From Fragilariopsis cylindrus CCMP1102 (Eukaryota; Bacillariophyta; Bacillariophyceae; Bacillariales; Bacillariaceae), in assembly GCA_900095095.1 (NCBI GenBank), contig FMBT01000349.1, forward strand, positions 1 through 64,000: 64,000 bases of DNA. Direction: 5' to 3'. Position 1 is the stretch's first letter. Each line of letters opens with the position of its first letter. Below, piece after piece: positions 44,532-53,391 of this stretch. Below the pieces are notes generated by a model that worked only from the letters and a program-made list of their open reading frames with translations, did not search any database and was not told where the DNA came from. The position numbers and the translations under genes were made by a program.

Positions 44532-47267
44532 TCAATCCAACCCTTTGTATGGTGCAAACCATCTCGTCGATTGGGTATCTGTTACTGTTGGTGTTCGTTG
44601 TATTGTTATGGTTCCATTGGTATGAGTTGCTACAATTCGGAATGGTCCTGAAGATCTCTCTGACAGCTTTGACTTATTCCATACGATTTGCATCACTCTA
44701 TCTCCTACTCTGAAGTGGTGTTCTATTCTTCTTCGGTTTTGTTTGATCAAATTCTCATCAATCATCTGTTGACGCCCTGCACGGATTGCTTCTAAATTTG
44801 CTATCAAGGGTACATCCATAATCATATCCCGACCATACACCATTGCGCCTGGTGTTGTCCCAATCGGTACGCTGACTGAACATCTCATTGCATGCATACA
44901 TGTTGCCAGAGCATTGTCCATCACTTGGTTGGCATCATTCTCATTCTGCGGAGGATTAGTATGTAATACTACTCGTAGTATATCTCCAATTGTCTGGTGC
45001 ATACGTTCACATATTGCATTGGCTTGTGGATTGCGCACTGCAGTACATACATCGGTAATTCCGTATCTGGCGAGTACACTTACAAACTCCCATCCAGTAA
45101 ACTCTGTACCATTGTCATGTACACATCTGTTTGGTCTTGGGTATCTCGACAGCCATGAGTTTTCGAATTGCTCTGCTACATGAACCATTGTTTTATTCTG
45201 TATTCTGATTAACTCAATCAGGTTCGTCACTGGATCGATGCATGTTAATGCTTTGAACACACATATATTTCCATTGACTACTATTTCCCATGGACCGATT
45301 AGATCGATACATACTTCATTCCACGGTGCGATATTTGCATGTCTAGGAGGTAGTTTGCCATACCCTCTGCCTTGTTGCTTGTACATGTGGCAATTCTCTG
45401 GACATACATACTCTCTACAAAGTATCGATAGCCTTTCTGCATGAAATCTGGCTCTTATCGTATCGTAAACTTTAGTAAACCCACAATGGCCTAATATCAT
45501 ATGATACCATCTTATCACATTATGTATCATTGATTGTGGTATATATATTTTCCAGTCATTCTGTAATACCATATGATTAGCTCGATAGCATATCAATGGT
45601 CGACCATTTATTATCTTTATTGGGTAGATGTGAGGCTGTGCTAATGATATTTGTACTAACGCTGCGTCCGCAGCTTGATGTTGTTGTATATTGTTCACTG
45701 TTGTTGGGCAATTCATTTCCTGTAAGGTAGGTAGATTCATAAATAGTTCAATCATTTCAATGTCTTCATTACGACATATTGTTGGTAGTATTTGAGGATC
45801 TTTATCCTGTTCATCATATGAAAAGAATACATCTTGTTCATCAGTTGGTACTATTATCTTATTCCAGTCAATAAGTTTACCTTTTAACTCATTCTTCCCC
45901 GGCGAGGGTCCATCCATTCGAGGGAGCCTTGAGAAAGCATCTGCTAATACATTCACTTTTCCTGGGACATATTGTAAGTTAATATCATAGTCTTCCAGGA
46001 ATAATTTCCATCTCATTACTCGAGGTGGTGAAAGTGTATGGAAAGTTAAATTTTTATGGTCTGTGAATACATTCAAACGACCACCATAAAGTATATTATG
46101 ATATTCTTTTATACACATAACAATTGCGAGAAGTTCCTTCTCTGTTGTATTATAATTTTTCTGTGATTCAGTTAATTTCTTAGACCAATATGCAATTGGT
46201 TTACCATTTTGTATAATTGCAGCTCCAAGTTGATAGTCACTGGCATCTGTATATATATCAAATGGTAAATTCAAGTCGGGATAAGTTGTCATTGCGTCTG
46301 CAGCAATCATTGCTTTCATAGACTCATACGCTTTGATTTGTCGAGGTCCCCACATAAATGGTACATCACCAGTTAATTCATGCAACGGTGCGAGTATGTG
46401 AGATCTACGAGGCCACATACTCTTGTAGAATGTAACTGCGCCAATAAAAGACCTAACTTGTGTCTTATCGGTTGGCCGTCCTAATTTTAGAACTGCGTCT
46501 ATTTTGTTTCTCATAGGAGTGATACCGTCAGGTGTCATATAATGACCTAAGAAATGAGCTTCTTTCACACCCCATTTACATTTTAAAGGGTTACATTTCA
46601 TACCATTTGTTACTAATCTTTCCAATACTGTATCAACAATTCGGAAGTGATCGTCAAATGAACCTTTTGTCCATATGCCCAGATCATCCATATATGCATC
46701 TATATCTAGACCATGTAAAATTTTCTTTATCATTGATTGTGCAAAGTCCGGCGAGACTTTGATACCCATTGGTACTCTATTGTACTGATATTTCCCAAAT
46801 GGTGTTGTAATTGTGCAGAGCTCCTTGCTCGCTTCATCCATTTCAAAACAATAAAACATCATAGACAGATCAATCTTTGTAAAATGACTGTAACCTCTCT
46901 GTTTTAACATGATGTCTTGTATTTTTGGTACTGGATACTGTGGACGTTCTAAGTGTTTATTCAATTCACGAAAATCACTCACCCATCTTACTGTATTATT
47001 GCTTTTTGGAATTATAAAGGTAGGCGATGCCCAATCTGTCATACCACAACGACGTAGTACACCATCCTTCTCTAGATTTTGTAGTTCCCTTTTGAAGACC
47101 TCTTGTCTTTTGAAAGGAACAGGATATGGCTTTTTATGGACTGGTTTCGTACCCCGTTTGATTTGTAAATGAAGTTTTTCGTGTGGATAATATCCTAATT
47201 TTCCATCGAATAACTGCTTGTGCTTTTCTAGCATAGCTTCAAACTTAATTCTTTCTTCACATGTCAT
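44532..47267 (-). CDS. Gypsy Pol: reverse transcriptase, RNase H, integrase
   Basis: 911 aa, intact. RT begins around GVLRRCGMTDWASPTFIIPK, with KHLERPQYPVPKIQDIM and the active site IDAYMDDLGIWT, then AHFLGHYMTPDGI. RNase H acidic positions are in FDIYTDASDYQLGAAI, TTEKELLAIVMCIKEY and NVFTDHKNL. Integrase has the zinc-binding H-H-C-C (HMILGHCGFTKVYDTIRARFH upstream; CREYVCPENC), the DDE triad in EVCIDLIGPW, CVHDNGTEFTGW and NPQANAICERMH, and a GPF/GPY-like module (RSSGPFRIVATHTNG). The frame is open upstream of ATG 47267 to a TAA next to the protease stop, so it may be entered by -1 shift or by its own ATG. Confidence 0.95.
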   Translation of the reverse strand: MTCEERIKFEAMLEKHKQLFDGKLGYYPHEKLHLQIKRGTKPVHKKPYPVPFKRQEVFKRELQNLEKDGVLRRCGMTDWASPTFIIPKSNNTVRWVSDFRELNKHLERPQYPVPKIQDIMLKQRGYSHFTKIDLSMMFYCFEMDEASKELCTITTPFGKYQYNRVPMGIKVSPDFAQSMIKKILHGLDIDAYMDDLGIWTKGSFDDHFRIVDTVLERLVTNGMKCNPLKCKWGVKEAHFLGHYMTPDGITPMRNKIDAVLKLGRPTDKTQVRSFIGAVTFYKSMWPRRSHILAPLHELTGDVPFMWGPRQIKAYESMKAMIAADAMTTYPDLNLPFDIYTDASDYQLGAAIIQNGKPIAYWSKKLTESQKNYNTTEKELLAIVMCIKEYHNILYGGRLNVFTDHKNLTFHTLSPPRVMRWKLFLEDYDINLQYVPGKVNVLADAFSRLPRMDGPSPGKNELKGKLIDWNKIIVPTDEQDVFFSYDEQDKDPQILPTICRNEDIEMIELFMNLPTLQEMNCPTTVNNIQQHQAADAALVQISLAQPHIYPIKIINGRPLICYRANHMVLQNDWKIYIPQSMIHNVIRWYHMILGHCGFTKVYDTIRARFHAERLSILCREYVCPENCHMYKQQGRGYGKLPPRHANIAPWNEVCIDLIGPWEIVVNGNICVFKALTCIDPVTNLIELIRIQNKTMVHVAEQFENSWLSRYPRPNRCVHDNGTEFTGWEFVSVLARYGITDVCTAVRNPQANAICERMHQTIGDILRVVLHTNPPQNENDANQVMDNALATCMHAMRCSVSVPIGTTPGAMVYGRDMIMDVPLIANLEAIRAGRQQMIDENLIKQNRRRIEHHFRVGDRVMQIVWNKSKLSERSSGPFRIVATHTNGTITIQRTPTVTDTQSTRWFAPYKGLD

Positions 47268-47299
47268 GTGATGTTGTTCGTCGGCACACTCCTTTGGAG

Positions 47300-48085
47300 T
47301 TACCTTTTATACTTTCTTTCTAATATTGTTTTTGATTCATAGAGTTCATCTAATTGTTCATTGTTTTCTAAATTTCGGTACATCCTATTATCATAGTAAT
47401 GTGGAATTTTCATTGGTATTGTTCGATCAATCCATGTGATTGTATTTGTTTCCCATGACATGGAGATACCTGCTAATCTAAGGAAGTCCCTTCCTAAGAT
47501 GATGTCGTATTGACATGTTGGTGAATCAAATATTCTACTTGATATGTTGTCCAATCGTCTTCCATTGCTAAACTCTGAAAGTTTTACATTCTTCAAATTG
47601 ACTGATAATGACGTATCAAATGAACCTGATGCTGTTGTGGTTATTTGTCTTCTTTCAGACCTACTTGGACATGCACCTGCCGGTAGTACTCTTCTATTCA
47701 ATAGCGTTCCACTACTACCACCGTCCATTAGGACGACAAGTGGTCTATTACAATATTGACCCTGTATTGTTTCACAACACAGTATTGTGATTGGTGCTAA
47801 ATCTGCTTCATTATTCAAACCAGCTTCTACTGCTGCATATAATTCATTGTGGTTCATCCACTCATCTATACATAGATTAGATTCGTTTTGTTTATTAGAT
47901 TCGTTTTGATTCGTATTCAACGGACCGACTCTTGTCTCAAACAATGAGGAGTCTGTATTCGTGGCTGACAGTAAATTCATTACTGTGCCTGCCTTCACAT
48001 CAACATTATGCACTCCTTGTGCCTGCTTACTGCAGCTGTTGTTTACATCACTTGATGCTGTGGGCGCTGCTGTTGTAGCCTTATT
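47300..48085 (-). CDS. Gypsy aspartic protease region
   Basis: Retropepsin-like. The active-site segment is PLVVLMDGGSSGTLLNRRVL, where the usual D-T/S-G is D-G-G. The second typical block is YDIILGRDFLRLAGISM. It is in the same frame as the RGG-rich segment before it, separated only by TGA 48088-48086, and open up to that stop. The first ATG-type start is far downstream (MNLLSATNTD, about 47980), so expression by readthrough or internal initiation is implied. It ends TAA, overlapping the start of the Pol frame by a few bases. Confidence 0.8.
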   Translation of the reverse strand, partial: NKATTAAPTASSDVNNSCSKQAQGVHNVDVKAGTVMNLLSATNTDSSLFETRVGPLNTNQNESNKQNESNLCIDEWMNHNELYAAVEAGLNNEADLAPITILCCETIQGQYCNRPLVVLMDGGSSGTLLNRRVLPAGACPSRSERRQITTTASGSFDTSLSVNLKNVKLSEFSNGRRLDNISSRIFDSPTCQYDIILGRDFLRLAGISMSWETNTITWIDRTIPMKIPHYYDNRMYRNLENNEQLDELYESKTILERKYKR

Positions 48086-48439
48086 TCAACGATTGTAATA
48101 GCGTCCGTCCGAACACATGTATACTTCATTGTGACTGTGCGATGGTGCTACCGACGGTGGATAACTTCCACCCCGTTGTGAATAATAGTGCGATTCAGAT
48201 GGACCAACTGATACATTGGGCACCGGTGGTAAACTTGCTGCACTTGCTGGACTTCCATAATACGGAGCAGGTGGTGGTGGATAATTATTATTATGATACG
48301 ATTCATAGCCACCACGACCATTCGTATGATACGATTCGTAGCCTCCCCGGCCACGACCTCTGCCACCGTCTCGTCCGCCACCACGACCTCTCCCAGCTCC
48401 TGCTAGATTCCTGCCGGGCTGTTGAAGTTGGCTGGACAT
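48086..48439 (-). CDS. Gypsy RGG/Tyr-rich Gag extension, ends in TGA
   Basis: From ATG 48439 (MSSQLQQPGRNLAG) a Gly/Arg-rich run (GRGRGGGRDGGRGRGRGGYE) and a Tyr/Pro/Ser-rich tail end at RYYNR-TGA. The frame is -1 relative to Gag and opens inside the Gag finger. RGG repeats also end the Gag proper, so this is probably the rest of a nucleocapsid. No canonical slippery heptamer lies in the ~70-bp overlap. Confidence 0.65.
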   Translation of the reverse strand: MSSQLQQPGRNLAGAGRGRGGGRDGGRGRGRGGYESYHTNGRGGYESYHNNNYPPPPAPYYGSPASAASLPPVPNVSVGPSESHYYSQRGGSYPPSVAPSHSHNEVYMCSDGRYYNR

Positions 48440-49326
48440 TCTTTCCAAAGATGTGCTCCTTCGTGCTGTCTACAACGTTCATTGTTTCCTCGACCTTGTC
48501 CACGTCCGCGTCCGCGTCCACGACCACTGCGGCCTCCGCGTCCGCCACGACCTCCTCTTCCTTGGTAGCCGTTCTTATTTTCACTCTTGGTGTTTTCTTT
48601 CTTTTTATGATTCTTCTTCCATTCCTTATCTGCATACAACTTTTCCGAACTCATGTACTGCATCAACTTTTCTACTGTAGCTTCTTGTGCAGTAACTTGA
48701 GTTCGATTCCAATTGATTTGCCATGCTTCCGGAAAGGATCGAAACAAAATTAACTTTTGTTCATCGTCTGTAAGATCCGCTCTTGATCCTTCTAACATTC
48801 TGGTGAACCTCATCAATTCTTCCATACGGTCTTGATGGGTTGCTACTGATGCCTTCATAGGCTTTTTACATTCCTCTGACTTGAGGTATTCAATTAAATC
48901 TCCTTTTGAATCCGTACTGGTACAGTACATCCGGATGAAGTCATTGGTTAGGGTATTAAACCCTGAACCTTCATTCACCACATCCACTACTCCTCCTGCC
49001 TCATTTGTCACTTGACTGACAGAATCCGTGTATTTATCGGGGTTCTTCAATCTTAATCTCTTAAACTTTTCCGATGGACCATGTCCTAAAATCTTCTTGA
49101 AGAATTCAATGTGTTGTGCTGTTGTGATGATGTTCAAAGAACTGACTGCCATTGCAAAGTCTTCAATCACATACAATAACACTTCAATGCCTCCTTTATC
49201 AAAGGATGCACACTTTTCAAATCCATCGCTCCGTCCTTGAGGATTGATTGCTTTAAGCTTGTATCGAATCAAGTCTTCCTTCTTGAAACCTTCTTCATAT
49301 TTGATTACTGATTGATTAGCGCTCAT
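48403..49326 (-). CDS. Gypsy Gag
   Basis: 307 aa from ATG 49326, the first ORF after the 5' LTR. A helical capsid-like part includes FIRMYCTSTDSKGDLIEYL and LTDDEQKLILFRSFPEAWQI, the latter resembling the Gag domain of UBN2/retrotran_gag families. A strongly basic RG-rich stretch precedes a finger-like C-x2-H-x3-H-x4-C (RCRQHEGAHLWKECP), a variant of the usual C-x2-C-x4-H-x4-C knuckle. It ends TAG at 48403-48405. Confidence 0.85.
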   Translation of the reverse strand: MSANQSVIKYEEGFKKEDLIRYKLKAINPQGRSDGFEKCASFDKGGIEVLLYVIEDFAMAVSSLNIITTAQHIEFFKKILGHGPSEKFKRLRLKNPDKYTDSVSQVTNEAGGVVDVVNEGSGFNTLTNDFIRMYCTSTDSKGDLIEYLKSEECKKPMKASVATHQDRMEELMRFTRMLEGSRADLTDDEQKLILFRSFPEAWQINWNRTQVTAQEATVEKLMQYMSSEKLYADKEWKKNHKKKENTKSENKNGYQGRGGRGGRGGRSGRGRGRGRGQGRGNNERCRQHEGAHLWKECPANFNSPAGI

Positions 49327-49372
49327 CGTTGTTGTTGTTAACCTTCTAGCTTGTAGTAGGTAGTAATTACTG

Positions 49373-49622
49373 TGTCCTAAACTAGTTAGTATTTCGTTAA
49401 TTCGCTTATATTATATTGTGAGCATTCATGTTGCTACATGTTATTCTATAGAGTACACCGGTATGCTATAGAGTACACCGGTATGTTAAGACTCGCTTAT
49501 TCAAGCTCGCTTAACCTTGCCTACTCTTAACGGATAGTTATCAGCGAGGTGAGGTGCTCTATAGCTGCGCCAACTCTCATGACTCAAGTGACGTCACCAG
49601 TCACATATGACTGTTTACTACA
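49373..49622 (-). repeat. 5' LTR of the Gypsy element
   Basis: 250 bp, TG...CA on the minus strand, followed outward by the ACGAC target duplication. Confidence 0.95.
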
Positions 49623-49627
49623 ACGAC

Positions 49628-50018
49628 TTAGAAGTGTCACCGTCGCGTTGGACGCGAGTACTACCTAGGCTTCTTCTTTTTTATTGGATCATCTAACGCA
49701 CACGAGATTTGCACGCACCGAAGAACAATCTAAAATATTTTCGATACAGTACAATGTACAGTAACGTTAGTAGTACAAACCAATACACACATTAAACTTG
49801 TTACAGTGGTACGGTATATCACCTGCTGATACGGTATCAGCACAATATCCCGATTGAAAATCGTTTCCAAAAGATTGTTTTACCGTTTTGAAAGCACTTA
49901 CAGTAACGTTAGTGTACTAGCCTCTGCGTTCTGAGGGAAATAGACCTAGAGCACGTGCAGAATTGATTCATTCACATTGGCATCACTCAATCAATCATCT
50001 AATTCTTTCTGAGACAAG
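49628..50018. other. Upstream region of the HMG-box gene
   Basis: No ORF supported. ACAGTAACGTTAGT occurs twice (near 49758 and 49900). Confidence 0.5.
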
Positions 50019-51503
50019 ATGATGAAGACTGGTCTGAATAGCGACGAAATTTCGTCGCCTATGAATAATACCAGAGATAATAATGAGAGGAGTAATACCC
50101 CTACAATAGATTTTGATGACTGGCCAGAAGATCCCTTCACTACTCTCGCGAAAGAAAGTGACGTCTTTGCATCCTCGTTTGCAACGGAGGAGAAGGAAGA
50201 GAACACGACCAACGCTGTAAATAATTCAAACCCTATTTCCAATTCGAATAGCAACCATCCAGCTTCATCTACATTTCCTTTTGTTCCTCATGCCTTATTA
50301 TCCGGTTCATCAATAATTTCGGAAAAAAATTCTAGCATGAACAATGAAAAAAACGTCATTAATGCCGTTAATGATACCTCCACTCCAGCAGGAAGTCGGA
50401 AAAGGAGCCATTTTCAACAATCGCAACAGCAAAACCAAACATCAAATTCTAGTAGTTCGAACAAGAGTGCTAGCACATCTAGTACGAAGAAAAAATCGGA
50501 CTATATACCCATCTCAAGAAGAAAGAAGAAGCCTAAAGGTATGCCCAAGAGACCATTAAGTGCATACAATCTATACTTTCAAGCACAACGAACAACGATA
50601 CTCGCAGTCCAAAATGCTGGGAATGGACCAAGAATTGGATTTGAAGGTTTGGGAAAAATTATTGGGAAAAAATGGCGGGATCTGAGTAGTATCGACAAAA
50701 GGGAGTATGATAAATTAGCAGAGAAAGATAGTGAACGGTATCGTAAGGAAATGGATACGTACCATGAAATGAAGGCTAAGCGTTATGAAGAGGAAGAAAA
50801 ACGAGCCGTATCGGAAAGTAAGGCTTTATCTAACATATGTGCTACTTCTGCAAGGGACGTATCATCTATAGGTCAAGCTTCATCTTTCGGTGGTGTGAAC
50901 TATAATACAAAACAACAAATGCAAGGAGGTTCAATCAAGGTTATTCCTGTTGGAGATGGATTTGTGAATTCACATCTATCGTTTCCGCCTGGGACACAAC
51001 CTGGAAATATTTCTTACCGTCCAGTGAGTTTGGCTCGAGTAGAGCATCAGCAGCAGCCACCCTCTCCTCGCTACGCCTCACAGCATCAACAACAACAACA
51101 GAACAATGTGATGGATATAAATCGAGGCCCATCTCCGTCTCAGCATTTTACACAACATATGGTAGATCGATCCGCCGAACCTACCTCATACAACAATGAT
51201 GTTGGTCCAGGTCACGGTCCCAGTTCGGCCACTTCATCTGCAGCAGCACCTCGTAATAATAATTGCCAAATGCCACCGGGCATGGAAGTCGTTCTATCGG
51301 ACCGGAACGGTGTCGATCGCAAGTACCGCGTACAGTATACATGTTATTCCATGACAAGAGAAAACGCAAACAAGTACATCGATAGTCTCACAGGAAACCA
51401 GCCCCAACAACAATCGTCTGCTGCTGCTCGACAAATGCCGATGATGCCACCGCCGGCAGCAACAGGCCCGCCGAATGGAGGGTATGCTGATTGGGGTCCT
51501 TGA
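50019..51503 (+). CDS. HMG-box protein
   Basis: Nuclear DNA-binding protein, 494 aa in one exon. One HMG box lies at about residues 175-250: GMPKRPLSAYNLYFQAQRTT, then IGKKWRDLSSIDKREYDKLA and EKDSERYRKEMDTYHEMKAK. A basic Ser/Lys region (SISRRKKKPKG-like) directly precedes it. The N-terminus is Asn/Ser/Asp-rich and acidic in places; the C-terminal half is Gln/Pro/Ser-rich and ends in TGA, showing that TGA is a stop here. Single-box, disordered proteins of this type are frequent in diatoms. No specific target is known. Confidence 0.9.
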   Translation: MMKTGLNSDEISSPMNNTRDNNERSNTPTIDFDDWPEDPFTTLAKESDVFASSFATEEKEENTTNAVNNSNPISNSNSNHPASSTFPFVPHALLSGSSIISEKNSSMNNEKNVINAVNDTSTPAGSRKRSHFQQSQQQNQTSNSSSSNKSASTSSTKKKSDYIPISRRKKKPKGMPKRPLSAYNLYFQAQRTTILAVQNAGNGPRIGFEGLGKIIGKKWRDLSSIDKREYDKLAEKDSERYRKEMDTYHEMKAKRYEEEEKRAVSESKALSNICATSARDVSSIGQASSFGGVNYNTKQQMQGGSIKVIPVGDGFVNSHLSFPPGTQPGNISYRPVSLARVEHQQQPPSPRYASQHQQQQQNNVMDINRGPSPSQHFTQHMVDRSAEPTSYNNDVGPGHGPSSATSSAAAPRNNNCQMPPGMEVVLSDRNGVDRKYRVQYTCYSMTRENANKYIDSLTGNQPQQQSSAAARQMPMMPPPAATGPPNGGYADWGP

Positions 51504-52186
51504 TTGATACATTATACATTATACATCATAATTCTTATTTACCTCCTGTATTCTATATCGAAAAAAAAGTTTTCGTTTCTTTTTCGTTCACATGAAGCAT
51601 GCCATTCGACGTATCTCACCTTATTATTTAAGTATGGAAACTCCTATTGATTAAAATATCTAAAAAGGTTGAATGACAATAATAAACTGTTTGAACAAAC
51701 CAAGTATAGATTAAGATAGATCGGAGGAGAACACCGTTTTCATTTTTTATATTTCATATATATTTATTTCTACAGCATCAGTATTTAACAAAAAACTTTA
51801 ATCTACAACTATTGATGTGCACTACTGTAGATATATATATATACTACATCAGAAAAATACGTCCTGTTCTCGGATATTAGAAACCCCACTATTAACAATT
51901 GGGCATTACCATAATAAAGTAACAGTTACCACCTAGAATTTTAATAGAAAAAAACAGCAGTATCGTGAGAAACCTCCCGCTCGTGTTGATTGCGCGCGCT
52001 ATTCCAACTTGAAACTAATAGATTTCACTCACATTTCACGTATCTTTTTATTAAAACCAATCCCCGCATTTCTCAAAAAGCATGTACTGTACATACGAAA
52101 TTGAAGATAAAAGATAGCACAGGAATTAGGACGACGACGCATTTGACGGAAGGAATATAAATAAAAACTGAAGCAAATCAAAAAAG
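51504..52186. other. Intergenic, no gene seen
   Basis: AT-rich spacer with a short TA repeat near 51831-51842. No coding feature supported. Confidence 0.5.
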
Positions 52187-53360
52187 ATGGATCTTCCTTC
52201 GGTACGACGTTTTTGTAAGGTTGCCTCTTGTTTCCTACTTCTCTCTGTCTTAATTATTATGACAACGATTATTGGCCGTACGGAAGCGACTGAAACTACT
52301 TGTCCAGCTACAACAAAAAATTCCGCCTTTGTCTTTATCAAGCCACATGCCAATACGGAAGGAGTTCGTGACTTGGTAATGGAAAAATTGAAAAGTTCCG
52401 GTATCAATATTCTAAAGGTGGTGGATATTGGTGGGGAAGAAATTGATCAAAAGAACCTGATAGATCAACACTACTATTCGATCGCTTCAAAGGCTACCAT
52501 ATTGCCGGCCAACAAGATTCCTGTTCCAGTAGAGAAATTTGAAAAAATTTTCGGAGAATCGTGGACTGACGTTCTGAAAGACGGTCGGGCGGTAAACGCA
52601 CTGGAAGCGTGCAAACGTTTTGAATGCAGTCCCGACGAATTGAATAAGGCATGGAACGGTGTGAGCGGTTCGACGGTCAAGCTTGGCGGTGGGTTCTATT
52701 GTGGTACGAACATAACATAACATAACATAACATAACATAACTACCGTAGTTTGCGAACGCTCCTAACATTTGAGCATTAAACGACGGTGCGCCTCATAAT
52801 TCTCTCTCTCTTCCTTCCCCAATACCCAATAACCCAAAGCAAAAATGTCAGTCAATGGAAAACCTGAACTCTACGTCTTTAATGCATTTTTCATGACAAT
52901 GCGATCTAAGTACGTCGGTAAAGATAAGGAAATTCGTTGTTATGAAGTAGAATGGGATCCAACTGAACTTTCCTGGTCGTCATTCAGGAATGATATCTTG
53001 GGACCAACCGATCCCAACGAAGCACCGCCAAATTCTATTCGTAAAACGATATTGAATCAATACAAAAAGCTAGGTCTATCTTCTATACCAGATAGATCAG
53101 ATAATGGCGTTCACGCTTCGGCCTCTCCTTTCGAAGCACTAGCTGAAAAGATGAACTGGTTAAGTCTTGACTTAGAATCAGATGGATTTGGAAAAGCACT
53201 TGTCGACGCTGGGATAAGTAAATCTAGAATACACGAATGGTCTCGTGACCCTCAAATTAATCTTTCGGATTCTGCTACTGGTAGTGTATTCGATGCACTC
53301 GAAGATCTAGATATTGATGAATGCATACAAAAACTAATCGAATTCAATAAATTGAATTAG
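52187..53360 (+). CDS. NDPK-like protein with N-terminal signal/anchor, two exons
   Basis: Nucleoside diphosphate kinase-fold protein. Two adjacent ORFs join as exons 52187-52703 and 52840-53360 (345 aa): donor TGTG|GTACGA, branch-like CCTAAC at about 52762, pyrimidine tract, acceptor CAAAG|CA. The frame is continuous (GGGFYC-AKMSVNGKPELYVF). Exon 1 has a hydrophobic leader (CFLLLSVLIIMTTIIGRTEA) and the NDPK start AFVFIKPHANTEGVRDLVME. Exon 2 holds LGPTDPNEAPPNSIRKTIL and GVHASASPFEALAEKMNWL, where the His aligns with the catalytic His of the NxxHGSDS motif. Relative to ordinary NDPK, a large insertion separates the two halves. Ordinary NDPKs are ~150 aa and unsplit. Location (ER, secreted or plastid) is unclear. 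Confidence 0.8.
52713..52741 (+). repeat. ATAAC microsatellite in the NDPK-like intron
   Basis: Six tandem ATAAC/ACATA units directly after the donor. They create the stop that makes exon 1 look like a complete gene. Confidence 0.85.
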
Positions 53361-53391
53361 GTTAAAAGTGAAAACTATTAGTTATTTATTA

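Larger units (their letters stand above)
44239..49627 (-). mobile_element. Ty3/Gypsy LTR retrotransposon with identical LTRs and 5-bp target duplication
   Basis: Element 44244-49622, read on the minus strand, flanked by ACGAC on both sides (44239-44243 and 49623-49627). LTRs of 250 bp begin TG and end CA. Upstream of the 3' LTR the minus strand has a purine-rich tract, AGTGGGAGAGTG. The sequence after the 5' LTR (CAGTAATTACTACC) is not an initiator-tRNA binding site that I recognise. Gene order Gag, protease, RT-RNase H-integrase places it in Ty3/Gypsy. LTR identity implies recent insertion. Coding is divided by -1 frame changes and one TGA. Confidence 0.95.

Noticed and set aside
40453-48088. 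Idea that TGA is read as an amino acid in this genome
   Set aside because: TGA sits in the piggyBac-like and Gypsy frames, but it is the normal terminator of the HMG-box and CLK-like genes, where TGG codes Trp.
52845-53360. Separate 171-aa gene starting at 52845
   Set aside because: A good intron joins it in frame to the preceding ORF, and the fused protein fits one NDPK-like family.
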